Notes: a model not told the origin generated them from the letters alone. A DNA stretch of 64,000 nt from Corinectria fuckeliana (GCA_019137255.1 WPDH01000076.1:186001-250000), one strand, 5' to 3'. Positions 23,914 to 35,080 are shown, numbered from the stretch's first letter. Made by a program: numbers and translations.

Positions 23914-25260
23914 ATGTCTAACAACACGGGGCAAGGCGCAACTCCCGCCACCGAGTCTGCATCAGTCCCTGCTCAGACCAGTCTTGCCGCCTCCGATCCT
24001 ACCTCCGTCGTCGAATCCGTCACCTCCGCCGCAGCTGAGCCCACCTCGGTATCCAGTGGCAACGCCGCCTCCAGCGCCGCAGCCTCCTCTTCCGTTCCAG
24101 CTTCGTCTTCTCAAGCTGCAGATCCTACCACAGCAGCAGCATCCCAGCCTGCAGAGACGCAGGCCTCCTCCTCCGCCTCACCGTCCGACGACACTCCCGT
24201 AACCACCTCGGAGGCACAGCAGTCAACACAGGCTTCACAAACTGTGATCGAGACCGAATCGGCCTCGGCCTCAGCCTCTGCCTCTGCCACCGAAGCTGCC
24301 AGTACCGAGGACAGCAACAATGACAGCACCACCGACGACAGCCAAGCCTCTACTACAGAAGCCAGCCAAACCGAGATCCCAGTGTCCACCGTCGTCACCA
24401 TTACAAAGAGCGATGGCGGTCAGACTAGCATCGTTGTTGTCACCACCATCACCACCAACCAGGCGGCGACTGAGGCGGACTCATCTGCTTCTGCGACCAG
24501 CACATCGGGTGACTCGTCCATCGATTCCGGCGGAGGCTCCGGCGGAGGCCTAACCCAGAAGAGCAAGGTTGCCATTGGTGTTGTTGTTCCCATCGCCGCA
24601 ATCGCTATCCTGGCCCTCATCGGCCTATTCTGGTGGAAGAAGCGCCGTTCGCGCAAGGAGGCCCAGGAGGAGCGTCGCAAGGAGGTTGAGGACTATGCCT
24701 ATAACCCCAATGCCGATCCTACCATCCCCGCGGTTTCAGCGGGCGATGGCAGTTATGAGATGAGAGAGGACGCCTCTTCGGGCTACCGGGGCTGGGGCAA
24801 CACGACCGTTGGCTCCACCGGCCGCAAAGCTTCAACCACCATGTCAGGAGGCCAGACTGGCCAGGCATATTCCGATGTCACGTCACCCACCACCGCCCGC
24901 ATGTCAGACGGCAGATCCGGCGAACCTTTGATGGACGGTTCATACTCCCCAGAGGGCGAGATCCTCGGTGCCATGGGGCCCTCAGCCTCCAACAACCGAG
25001 GAGCCGATGTACACCGTGGACCTTCCAATGCCTCTTCCTCATACAGTGCTGCCAGATCAGATGGCTCTGACCCCATGAATAACCCGTACGCAGCTGGGGG
25101 TGCCTACTACGACCAGTATGCCCCGAACACCCCATATGGCGAAAACGGTCCTCGACCTGGCCAGCCCGTGATCCGCGACAACCCAGCAAGACGAGACACG
25201 CGCATCGAGAACCCGTCTCACTATCCCCAACAAAGTGCGGGAATTTCTCAAAACTTCTAA
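23914..25260 (+). CDS. Ser/Thr-rich single-pass membrane protein (Mid2/Wsc-like architecture)
   Basis: The chosen start at 23914 gives 448 aa. About 200 residues are almost only Ser, Thr, Ala, Glu and Gln, the composition of a heavily O-mannosylated ectodomain; a GGGSGGG hinge follows, then one membrane span at about 219-241 (VAIGVVVPIAAIAILALIGLFWW), a KKRRSRKEAQEERRKE stop-transfer patch and a Tyr/Asn/Gly-rich cytoplasmic tail. There is no cleavable signal peptide and no Cys-rich WSC domain. The layout fits cell-wall stress sensors or related fungal surface proteins; the sensor role is inferred. An in-frame ATG at 23863 would add 17 residues, but it lies between a branch site and an acceptor and is probably intronic. 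Confidence 0.82.
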   Translation: MSNNTGQGATPATESASVPAQTSLAASDPTSVVESVTSAAAEPTSVSSGNAASSAAASSSVPASSSQAADPTTAAASQPAETQASSSASPSDDTPVTTSEAQQSTQASQTVIETESASASASASATEAASTEDSNNDSTTDDSQASTTEASQTEIPVSTVVTITKSDGGQTSIVVVTTITTNQAATEADSSASATSTSGDSSIDSGGGSGGGLTQKSKVAIGVVVPIAAIAILALIGLFWWKKRRSRKEAQEERRKEVEDYAYNPNADPTIPAVSAGDGSYEMREDASSGYRGWGNTTVGSTGRKASTTMSGGQTGQAYSDVTSPTTARMSDGRSGEPLMDGSYSPEGEILGAMGPSASNNRGADVHRGPSNASSSYSAARSDGSDPMNNPYAAGGAYYDQYAPNTPYGENGPRPGQPVIRDNPARRDTRIENPSHYPQQSAGISQNF

Positions 25261-26225
25261 AAGAGCACAGCTCTCTTTTCACCAGAGATTTCATTTTGTT
25301 TGATTCAAGATACCCGCCTCCTGCCGAAGACTCGCCTGGAAGTGGATAATGCACTGGCGTTGATTTTTCCTGGCATCTTCTTTTTGTTGCTTTTGATGAG
25401 GGATATATTCCCGTTTCTATTCCGTCTGTCTACCCCGGTAGACTCACCTACCTAATCGCTCCTTGAAAAAATCGTTCGTCATATATCGGGTCCTTGTACC
25501 ACCAGAAAACATGAGCGGACCCGGGGTTTTTCTTCTTTGAAATGTTTCCTAGGTATGGCAACACACCAAAGGGGTGACGTTTGAGCACGACAGCACCCCC
25601 CTGCTGAAACGCTTATATCACGAGATGAAACTGTACATACGATGGCCTTGGCAGACTCGGGATTGGTTTACTCTGCTTGGATAGGCTGGGACCGCAAGGG
25701 TTCCAGGTAATGGGATGAGTATGCGATGTATATCGGCTTCGAGGCCCTGTGAGTTGGGATGAACGGCTGGCTGTTGAGAATTGTAGTGGAGATACGGGGA
25801 TGAACTTAGAAGTTACGTCTGGGTTGAAAATGTAGTGAATAGAAGTATATATGAAGAGTCATGCTATTCGTGCTGTAACATGTGTTTTTGTTCGGCTACA
25901 GGCTCTGATGCCCTACTAGTCTAATAGCTTATAGCATGGACTAATAGTCTCTTATCGTTAGCAACAGCGAGATCATGATCAAGAAGGGACAAGGAGAAAC
26001 GCAGAGTCGAAGTCGGTGTGGGCATGTGACATAATTACAGCTTAAATAGCACGACCCTAGAAACACATATGATTGCAAAGACTTGTTGAGCTTGTACTGG
26101 CCCATGTACATATTTCGGTCTTTCGCTTAGCGTTGGGTTGAAAAGTCTCCAGAGTCTTCAGCAACCGCCTACATAAGTTTCCTTACAACATATAGGCTAG
26201 CGTGTCGGTACGAAACCTCAGATAC
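25261..26225. other. Convergent intergenic region, no gene seen
   Basis: A 965-bp stretch between the 3' ends of the Ser/Thr-rich protein and the carboxylesterase. It should contain both 3' UTRs. I see no further feature. Confidence 0.5.
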
Positions 26226-27888
26226 TCATGATCCCCCGCTGCTGCTCGTCGCCTTCTCCCCCATCCCCTGGACCAGCTCCATCCTCTCCCACCAGAACCG
26301 CATCCGTCCCATCTCCTCCTCGGCCAACACTCGCTCCTGCACCGGCACGACGCCCGCATCGCTCGCCGCGCCAAACACAAGAACCCTGCCCTCGCCTTGC
26401 CCACCACCGCCGGGGCTGACGAAGGCCGGCCACGAGTCCCCCATGTCGCCCTCGGGGCTGCTCACGAACTGCGTCATGCGGCCGTGCAGCGCCGCCGCCA
26501 CGCCGGCATGCCCCGAGAGCGAGCGCTCCGCCGCCGGACCTTGGCCGCCGTGCGTGGCCGCGCCAAACGGAGGTGCCGCTTCGGCGAACTCGTACACGTA
26601 GACCCGCGCGCCGGCGCGGGAGAGCACGTGGGCCGTGTGCAGCACCGGCGCGATGTAGGCGAAGTCGCCGTACGCGGCGGCCAGACGGCGGAACTGGGCC
26701 CCCTCGCGGCCGGTGTGGACGTACGGCGAGGCCGGGTTGGCTACCGGATCCGGATACAGCGCCTCGAGGGCCGCGTGGTCGCCGGGCGACAGGGACGGGA
26801 TAAGCGTTGTGAAGAAGCTGCGGAAGTCGTCGTTGGACGCCGCGGAGACGGGCACGAAGAGTAAGCCCTCGCGCGAGCAGAAGCCCGTGAGGACGCACAT
26901 GCCGCGCGCGCGCCCATCCGCGACGCGCTGCTCCCACAGACGCAGCGGGATATCGGGGATCACGCCGCCCTCGCCGTCAACGACGGGTTGGAACGGCCAC
27001 TCGACGGACGGCTCATACTGGGCCCACACACGGCCTGCAGCGTTGAGGAGCGTCTGGATAGGGACAGCTTTCAGGTCGGCGAGGGACGAGCAGCCGGCGT
27101 ACTGGAGGAGGAGCGCGTGCTGGGCGGCGGAGCGCGGGTGGGCGGGCGAGAGGACGGAGCGGGCGGTGGGTGAGCCCGATTCGAGGATGGCCTTGCGAAA
27201 GGGGGGTGGGGAGGGGGAGAGGAGGAGGTGGCCGATCTGTGAGAGGGAGTGTGAGTGAGAGTGGTCGCTGTGATATGATGGATGGACAGAGGTCATCTCT
27301 CCCGAAAAGAAACCACCAAGTAAAGGCCGCCAAACTCACCGAATGCCCCCCAGCACTGGCCCCCACAACCGTCATCTTCCCAGCATCACCTCCAAACGCA
27401 CCGATGCACTCCACAACCCACCTCAGCGCAGCCGCCTGGTCCCTCAGCCCCAGGTTACAAGCCTGCCCGTCGCCAAGGAACCCCAAGACCCCGACGCGGT
27501 ACGCCACGCTCACGCCCACGATGGGCTCCTTGCTCCACGCCACGACGCTCTCCATGTCGCGCTCCAGCGGGCTCCCGAAGTTGAACGCCCCGCCGTGGAT
27601 GTACACCAGCACCGGGCAGTTCGCCGCCGCCGCCGGGCGGGTGACGTTCACGCGGAGACAGTCCTCGTCGCCCGGCGCCGCAATGGTGGGACACCCATCG
27701 CCCGGCTGCGAGGCGTCCAGGATTCCCTCCAGGACGGCCGGCTCGGGGCGTTCGAAGCGCGCCGCTGTTGCGTAGGGGATGTCGAAGAAGACGTCGAGCG
27801 GCCGGGGGCGTGTCCCGGACGCAGGCTTGGAGACGCCTACCACTGTGCAGGCGCCGAGCTGCACGGTGGGGCCGACAGCTTTAGCCAT
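26226..27888 (-). CDS. Type-B carboxylesterase/lipase family protein
   Basis: Two exons, complement(26226..27236, 27340..27888), around a 103-nt intron, give 519 aa. The alpha/beta-hydrolase marks are in order: DVFFDIPYATAARFERP near the N-terminus, EDCLRVNVTRP, the oxyanion-hole VYIHGGAFNFGSP, the nucleophile elbow GASAGGHS (catalytic Ser in G-x-S-x-G) and an ATHGG segment that would carry the catalytic His. The intron falls directly after the elbow. No signal peptide is visible, so an intracellular esterase is likely, unlike the secreted fungal lipases of this family. The substrate cannot be predicted. The gene is GC-rich compared with its spacers. Confidence 0.88.
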
Positions 27889-28615
27889 TCTTGATGAGAT
27901 GCGAGAAACGGTAGGCGGATACTAATTAGTGAAGAAATGGTGTTTGTTGGCTACAGCATGTCCTTAGTTCAACAGTTGTTGTCGCTTGTCGACAGAAGCT
28001 TTGTGAATGCGAATGATGGGGTGACGTTGAATATCGGAGCAGGGCCGGGCCGTGCGGAAGACGGCGGCCGGTTGTTGCGGTATCAACAATTACTCTCATC
28101 CCGAGCCATGGTAGACAGACACATCTGCAAGATGATGATTTGGCTATTGAGATGATACAGAGCGGCAGAGCTAAATATCTGTCAGTGAATGAAACCCATG
28201 TTCTCAGGAAGGGCAGATTGAGCTTTCACTATATTACCAGCATCAGCACTCTATTGGAAGCATGCAACTGGCCATTTTAACCATGGACGGCCATGGAGTT
28301 TGCCTGGAACAAGTATATAACTAAAGTATGCGGTACAGTTAAAAACACAAAAGGCAATGTCAACTCAGTAATGCGCCCTGCTTCACCCCCATTAGCTCTT
28401 ACGACAAACGCCTTTGCCAGAAATACTCAAGCAACAATGTCTCGAGTCCAAAAAGTCAAACAATAACGACAAAACAAGAGCACGCAACCGGTGCTAAAAC
28501 GCCGTCCCTTTCCAACGCCGTAGCTAAGCATCAAAAGCATTTTCCCTTGTGTGAATCGGTCGCCTCGCTCAAAATCAACAGCCAAAACTCGCCGAGCGTC
28601 CTCTCAAACAACTTG
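27889..28615. other. Intergenic region upstream of the carboxylesterase
   Basis: A 727-bp spacer between two minus-strand genes. It holds the esterase promoter and the 3' UTR of the next gene. No element stands out. Confidence 0.45.
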
Positions 28616-30800
28616 CTATGCTGCCAGGCTCATCGACTCCCTCAAAGCTAGGTCCTTGCGCCGCTTCTTCTCCGCCCACTCTCGGCTAGCAGCCCTGGAG
28701 CGTTCTGCTGCTTGCTCCCTTGCCAGACGGGCCGCCGCTTCACGGTCTCGCTTCTCGCGCTCCTTGTCTTGTTTGAAGCTGGTGTTGTCCCGTTGGAAGA
28801 TCTGTTTACCCTTCAGCTTCAGCTGTTGCGCCTCCTCTGCAGAAAGCGTGTTCCGCTTCCCACCAGAACTTCCTGTAGAAGACGATGTTGCCCGACTCAG
28901 ATTTTCTTCTGAAGTCATGGTAGAAAGTCTGCCACGGGCCTGGGTGGCACCAAGCGAAGTCCGCTGTGACTTTGTCAGCTCAGACTTCAATTTCGACTCG
29001 TCGTCATGGAGGGGCTTTCCCTGTCGAGCACGGCTTGTAATCGTCTCGCGAGGGAGGACGCTTGGTGCGACGCTTAGGCGCACGGGTCTGGCCTTGAACT
29101 CGCGCTTCTTTCTTTCTTCCTCCTCCTGCGCCTTGAGGCGTGCCTCGCGCTCCTCTCGCTTCCGCCGCGAGATTGCTTCTCCTGGAAGCTCAAAGGTTGG
29201 CTTCGTCAATGGTTTGTTAGACCTAGGCCTCGGAGGAGCAACGTATGCCTTCTGAGCCTCGGCCTGTTTAGCCAAACGAGCTTCGCGTTGTTCCTTCAAG
29301 CGTCGAGAAACGGCCTCCCCAGGGAGTTCGAAGTTCGGCACTGTTGGCGGCTTGGCTGACTTGACGGGGGGCTTGGGTGTTGGTAGCTGGGTATTGGCAA
29401 GCTTACTCCGCGAGAGCTGCGACCTCAGTTTTGGCGAGTCCTGTGGCTCCTCCTTGCTGCGGAAGACGAGCGAGGTTGATCTTCGAATGGATGGCTGAGT
29501 CCTTTCGGACTGCTTGACGCGGACGGTTGCAGAGAGATTGCTCATAGACGCTCGCTTAGAGACGGTGGCTTTCTTAGCCTGCAGGCGAGGCTCGAGGTGT
29601 TTGGGGCTGGCCTTGACATCATCGGCGATGCGTCTGGGCTGGGTCACAGCATTGATGGCCTCAAGCTCCTCTTCGAGCTTATCGAGCTCCTCGAGGGAAT
29701 CCTCAATGCGAGGAACCGAGAAAGACCCAGCCCTCGAGGATCCGCCGGCATAGCTGCTGCTCCTGTCACTTATCAGGGTAAGAGACGGCGAGACAGCCTG
29801 CTCTACGACCTCATTGATCTCGACCTCGGGCACTTTGAGCGGGGTGGTCTGGCAACAGTCATAGACCGGTGGTTGAGTAACTGCCATGTTGACCTGATCA
29901 CCTAAGGCCTGAGAGAGGTGCAAGTCTGATGCGGAATATGCATCGCCTTCAAGAGGGGTAGCTATGAGGGTATAGGTATTAGCTAGGGAACATGCTGCGG
30001 CGGCCTTGTGGGAGGGCGATCGACGCTTGCGGGACAGCAAATTGCAGCCAAAGACCAGGTTTCCCCTCGTGCGACAAGCATCGTCGTTTCCGGAGGAGTG
30101 GTGATCTTTGGCAGAACTGACTGGCGCCGGGCACGATAGCAGCCATTCGAACTGACCTGCCAGATGTCTCTCGATCTGCTGTCGCCTGGGGCAGTCGGGG
30201 TCTGCAGCGACGAGGAGGGGGTGGATATCGTGGACGTTCGCTACAAGGAGTCAAAGTTAGCACCATGTTATAGGGGTTGGGATGGTTGAGGATGCATGGA
30301 TTTATCAGATGGTGGTGATGTTGAAAATCGCAACAGGGGGCCATGTACTATGTAGACCTACCTCGAGGTGAACGTACAGCTGGTACAGCTGCGGATGCGA
30401 CTGCAGTGACAGGTGCAGAGGTAGAGTTGGCAGACTCTTCTAGCACAGCATCTAGCGGCTCGAAGACGGCCGAGTCAATTGGGGCACGGCGTCGAAGGCC
30501 CCGCGACGAGTGTTTGGCGCTGGCGTTGGTGTGAGGGATGGTGTAAGAGTTGAGTTTGAGAGCCGCGTCGTCGTCGTGGCGCTGAGGCGCAATGGAGTTA
30601 TTCTGCGCCTGGCCAATGGACAGCTCTTGCAGCAAGCCTCGAGAGCCCGACGAGGGGATCGCGATGGTGGCTTCGGCGTGCGTCGATTGCGGGTTGTTGG
30701 TAGAATGCTGGCGGATTGAGGGAATCGACGTGGAAGCCGGAGCGGGAGCGGGAGGAACGGAATTGGTGGCACGGTTGACTCGAGCCATGGCCATCGACAT
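28616..30800 (-). CDS. Basic coiled-coil protein with repeated FELPGEA motif, function unknown
   Basis: Exon 1 is complement(30362..30800); exon 2 runs from 30240 to the stop at 28616, giving 687 aa. The splice joins PAVRSPR to ANVHDIHPLLVAADPD in phase 1. The C-terminal half holds two copies of a P-x-FELPGEA-[VI]-SRR unit, each followed by a Lys/Arg/Glu-rich helix (KEQREARLAKQAEAQKAY and KREEREARLKAQEEEE), then a FKARPVR segment. The last 70 residues are a strongly charged helix (KQDKEREKRDREAAARLARE). The FKARP-type motif recalls TPX2-like microtubule proteins, but this is only a hint. A second intron of 195 nt (29962-30156), also a multiple of three, is possible: donor GTCAGT, a GCTAAT branch site and a CATAG acceptor are present. 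It would shorten the protein to 622 aa. Confidence 0.72.
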
Positions 30801-31527
30801 TCTTTACAATGGAGCCTCGACCCCGAACAGACGAGAGACCCTTGCGAACCCTGCCAACGTGGGAGAGACAGACCGGGGGGAGGGGCCGCAGATTGGGCGC
30901 CACTATGAGACAGGGGAATAAATTGTCGATGGGACAGAGAATGCAATTTCGCGGACACCTAGACAGGGGTGGAAAGGTAAGGTAGCCAAAGCAAGCTGTG
31001 GTAGAGCTAGAGTTGTGGTCACAGCCCAAAAAACGGATGGATGATGGGGGGGATGCCGTGTAGCAATGGAGAGATGCTGAGATGCAGAGATGGAGCAACA
31101 AGATTCGATGGAATCGACACGAAACAGGCCCTCGCCGCAGAACAAACAAACAACACCACGGCACTCCCTTCACCTCGACAACCGCGGCTTCCACAAGCTT
31201 TTGCTGCAGTGAATCATGGCCAAGACCAGTCATTCGCACCTTCACCCCCTCCTTGGCCGCACTTGGCCTGTTCCAACAGCAAGCTTTGAGAGAGAGGCGC
31301 CGGGAGGATCCCAAGCATCATCACGTCGCGTCGTCGCGTCCTCGGCCGTCGTCTCCATTGGCCAGATCCTTCCATGCACGACGGGCTGCAAGGCGGATGC
31401 ACCTTGTTAGGCTGCAGTAGACCAGCCGCAATTGAATGGAGCAAGGCCAGGCCAGGCTTGATCTGCGCCAGCACCAGACAGGCCCACATGACACTCGGCT
31501 AGACATTTCTTTGATATAATTAGTAAT
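30801..31527. other. Intergenic region between the coiled-coil gene and the transposon
   Basis: A 727-bp stretch with normal base composition. It should contain the promoter of the minus-strand gene. No RIP-like AT enrichment extends into it. Confidence 0.45.
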
Positions 31528-31529
31528 TA

Positions 31530-31576
31530 AGTCCCCCCCCCCACTTCTGGACCACCCCCCCTTCTAGACCACTTTT
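31530..31576 (+). repeat. Left terminal inverted repeat of the transposon
   Basis: It starts AGT, then ten C, ACTTCTGGACCA, seven C and TTCTAGACCACTTTT. It is preceded by TA. It matches the right end at 46 of 47 positions. Confidence 0.92.
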
Positions 31577-32476
31577 CTGCCACCTTCACACCTATCTGCC
31601 TCTACATTCTAACCGCGATTTCTCACGTACTAATAGATTAATTGTAATAATTTTTTTATTATTTTAATTATTATATCTTAATATATAAAATCTGATATTT
31701 AAAATACTATTAAAAATATAAAAAATAAGATATTTATATAAGTTATAGCCTTATATAATAGTATATTATATTTAAGTCTAGTTAATTAAATTAATAGCTA
31801 TTAAAGTTACTAAACTACTTATTAGACTTATTAAAAGCTCTTTTTAGGTTAGAAATTAGATCTTATTAACTAGGTTCTAGTTTAAAAACACTTAGGCTTT
31901 TCTCTAATATAAGCTTAAGTTATTAAATTTATATCTTAAATTACTATTCTAAATAAGGTTATAAAGCCTTTTAGATCTTACTAGATTAAAGCTTTTAAAT
32001 ATAAAAATCTAAGAATTAAGACTCTTTAAGGTTAGAAGCTTAATATAGTATAATTTAATAGGGTAATAACTAATAATATTAAGAGATTTTTCTGCTAGTT
32101 AATAATCTTAAAGGTTAAGAGTATTCTTAGGGAAAATTAATATAATATAGATAAAGCTAGTATTATAAAAGAGTAAAAATATAATAGTCTTATACTAGAA
32201 AGCTTAGAGTATAAGATTATAATAATTAAGAACTTAGGCTTATATTCTTAGATTATAATTATTAAATATATTAGTATAAATAGCTAGGTTTTACCCCTCT
32301 TAGTAATTTTTAAAGAAAGAACTATTTAATAGTTATAGTTTCTAGTAAAGCTTAATTTTCTAGTATTTTAAAACTTTACTTTAATAGAAAAAAGCTAAAC
32401 TAATAACTAGATTATTTTAATCTAGCTAATAAAAGTTTTTATTTTTTATATAATACTAAAAAAGGTAAGAAATAAA

Positions 32477-33175
32477 AGACTTCTTATTATTAATAACTAT
32501 AATAGTTAATATACTAATAATTTTATATTTAAATATTATAAGAATAATATATATTTATTATTTCTAATCTCTTATTCTTCTTATATTTTTTAGCCTCTTA
32601 ATATTACTATTTTTAGCCTTCTAAAAAATATATACTAGTAAGAGATTTTTAAGTTAGCTAGACTTAATAACTTTATACACTTAGGTAAGATAACTTTTAT
32701 TTACTATTATTATAAGACCTAGTAAGCTGCTCTTATATTTTTAAATATCTTAGTAAGCTAGAAATTATCTAAATTATAGCTAGTTAGTCTAGTAAAACCT
32801 CTACTAAACCTTATAACTAGTAAGCTAAATATCTACTTATAAATACTACTTAAGATAATAATAGACTTATTAGAAATAACTATTAGAATGCTTTTATTAT
32901 TATAATAGCTAAAATTTATACTTTTAATTATTCTTTTATTAGTATTACTTAATAGATTTACCTAGCTTTTTCTAATAAAAGTTACTAAAAGATTAGACTA
33001 TTAAAATATAAGATTAGCTACCTAAAAGAAGAAACTAATAGTCTTATAGACTAAATTAGAAGAATTAAGACCTAAAAAGAGAAGAAAGCTTATATTTAAT
33101 ACTAATTTGCGTTTTATATAAGTTCTAGATATAATAAAGGCTTAGAAACTAATAGAGGAAATATTAGATTTGCTA
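32477..33175 (+). pseudogene. Transposase remnant, C-terminal half (pogo/Fot1 DDE family)
   Basis: One frame (codon starts at positions equal to 2 modulo 3) gives recognisable pieces in the right order: RLLII then a degraded D-x-H-x-S-H-type segment (from 32477), KNNIYLLFL (32540-32566), a PLNITIFSLLKNIY block corresponding to the usual QPLDV-x-FxPLK motif, HLGKITF, a SKLNI segment, and finally LEELRPKKRRK (33056-33088), typical of the C-terminus of fungal pogo transposases. In-frame stops interrupt it, mostly at codons where Gln or Trp is expected. The catalytic first Asp region upstream is too degraded to place. The gene is dead. Confidence 0.85.
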
Positions 33176-33330
33176 AGAATATTAAAAAAATATAAGAAAA
33201 TTAGATTTTAGGATATATATTTTAAGTGGCAGCTTAACCTTCTAAATAGCAAAAAAATGCCTGATTTCTAGTGTTATATTATTATTTAATTGATAAGTGT
33301 TTATTAAGGGTGAGTTTTGTGATATTACGA

Positions 33331-33377
33331 AAAAGTGGTCTAGAAGGGGGGGTAGTCCAGAAGTGGGGGGGGGGACT
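33331..33377 (-). repeat. Right terminal inverted repeat of the transposon
   Basis: Read on the minus strand it repeats the left end with one change: GGACTA where the left has GGACCA. That is a CpA to TpA transition on the minus strand, the RIP signature. It is followed by TA. Confidence 0.92.
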
Positions 33378-33379
33378 TA

Positions 33380-34249
33380 CTGTAATTATGTAGAGCCAGA
33401 ATTGCTTTGTCTCTATTTCTCACGCTGCCGATACTGGTTCGGCCAATCGTATTCGTACTCTGTCAATGAGACTCGTTGATCTACACCTTAACTAGATACT
33501 AGTAGGTAGCCTAGACATATCCGTACAATACCGCCTAGATGCTCATTGTTAGACATTCTAAGCCAAAAGATGCATTGCACTTGCAGGAGTAAAATTACAT
33601 GACCGCGACATGTTGCCCACAAAACCATCCAATCGTTCTTGTGGTTGCATCTACTAGCCCGGCCGTCTTTCTGCAGTTCAACATGACCTGTCATCACATC
33701 TCTACTACGTACCTTACTCGACTTCCTTTCGACCTTCTGATCCACTACCTACTGACAGGTGGCTTTCATGTATCCCAATCCAGCGCGGCCCAAGTATGCC
33801 GGATGGTCCCGCCAGCCTTTTGATGAATGGTATACGTGATCCTTGACGTCGTGCGTATGAGAACAATCTCTAGGGAGACCATAAAAGACCCATGCCTAGT
33901 TTCGTGATGCTCGACTACATCATCTGAGTTTTGCGCAAGCAAGGCACTCTGCTTTCAGCAACTGAACCGACCCCACTCTTCACTCTTAGTCTCCTCCCAA
34001 GACATAAGTAGGTACTGTAATGGAAGGGACGGTTGAAATTTACGACCACTACACCTACTACTAGTAGGTAGTGGCGTGTCGACCAAATGATACAACCAGC
34101 GAACCCAGACCCGTTGTTTTTATAAGTCTGCTGCGGGAGATCGTCGAGGATCGAGGCTGCTGGATTACGTCGACAGTGGACGGCCAGAGGGAAGGACTGC
34201 GTTGTTGACGGGTTTCCTATCCCAAGGAAGGCGTCATCTTGCTCAAATA
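33380..34249. other. Intergenic region between the transposon and DAD2
   Basis: Normal composition returns directly after the element. No coding region or recognisable element was found apart from the DAD2 3' flank. Confidence 0.45.
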
Positions 34250-34804
34250 TCAACCTATTCGCGACTCTTCTTCTTCGGCAGCGGCCTCTGCTGCCTCCGC
34301 CTGGGCTTGCAGTGCAGGTGCGTGCTCTGTTGGGATGCGAACAAGCGTCTGAGGAAGAGGCTTCGTTACGTCTTGAGATTCGGTTTCAGCGGCAGCGGCA
34401 AATTTCGTAAGGTCGGCTGTGAAAACAGGTTAGGTCGGAGGAGAGTAAAGAAGTGAGAGGCAGGATGGCGCATACAAGATGCCATGTTAATCGCACGCAA
34501 TACGTTGTGCCAGTTTCCCATAACGGCTGCAATTGCTACCCAGTGTTAGTCAGATGGACATGACGATCCACAAATCGCAAAGATGCATACCTTCGGTCCC
34601 GTCCGACAAAGTCGACAGCTTCTTCTCCAGGGCCTCCATCTGTCCAGCGAGCGCGGCAGTCAGGTCCCGAACTTGTTTCAGGTTCTCTAGTTCCGCCTTC
34701 TTTTCCTCGATGCGGGCTAGCAACGCCGGCGACTGTCCTGTCGACGAGGACGAAGCGCTCGGCGCACGCACGTGGGATGAGAGGGATCGCGTAGGGTACG
34801 ACAT
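34250..34804 (-). CDS. DAD2: DASH complex subunit Dad2 (outer kinetochore)
   Basis: Three exons, complement(34250..34416, 34476..34526, 34591..34804), give 143 aa. The N-terminal heptad-rich helix (LLARIEEKKAELENLKQVRD, then LTAALAGQMEALEKKLSTL) and the following DGTEAVMGNWHNVLRAINMA segment are characteristic of Dad2. The middle exon of 51 nt encodes this W-H-N-V-L-R-A-I core. The C-terminus is a Glu/Ala-rich tail (QAEAAEAAAEEEESRIG). Dad2 is part of the DASH ring that couples kinetochores to microtubule plus ends. It shares a 276-bp divergent promoter with shugoshin, another mitotic chromosome protein. Confidence 0.88.
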
Positions 34805-35080
34805 CTCGGGTGGCTCGGTTCGCAGCTCGTTGACGTCGTGGCAGTGGAATACTATTATCGCGGTGCTGATGGTGGGGTTGAACGTGGGGTTGTGAACCGT
34901 GAATGAAGCGGCACCCCGGCAACCAGAGGGCCCAAGCCATTATTTGGCGCTACGCCCAACTCGGACAGTAGTAAATAATGACACAATCTAAATTCCCACA
35001 GACCGACTCTTGCCATCTTCATCTCCTGCTCCATAACAAAACCACCAGTTTGAATCCAAGGCATTCTTGCATTATGAGCT
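34805..35080. promoter_or_regulatory. Bidirectional promoter of DAD2 and shugoshin
   Basis: 276 bp separate the two ATG codons. A TTTGGCGC word (34943-34950), matching E2F-type and resembling SBF/MBF-type core sites, lies near the middle. An ACGCGT MCB box occurs just inside the shugoshin gene at 35126-35131. Cell-cycle regulation is inferred from these words. Confidence 0.45.

Larger units (their letters stand above)
31530..33377 (+). mobile_element. RIP-inactivated Fot1/pogo-type DNA transposon
   Basis: An element of 1,848 bp is bounded by 47-bp terminal inverted repeats that match at 46 positions and is flanked on both sides by TA (31528-31529 and 33378-33379), the target duplication of Tc1/mariner-pogo elements. 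The interior from about 31640 to 33230 is extremely AT-rich, almost without CpG, CpA or TpG, the product of RIP. In the plus strand, frame 2, transposase remnants are still readable, interrupted by TAA/TAG stops where CAA/CAG would be expected. Length and gene orientation agree with Fot1-like fungal elements of about 1.9 kb. The copy cannot be active. Confidence 0.93.

Noticed and set aside
31640..33230. AT-rich block as a centromere or an AT-rich isochore
   Set aside because: It is exactly bounded by inverted repeats with TA duplication, and transposase blocks are readable, so it is one RIP-mutated transposon.
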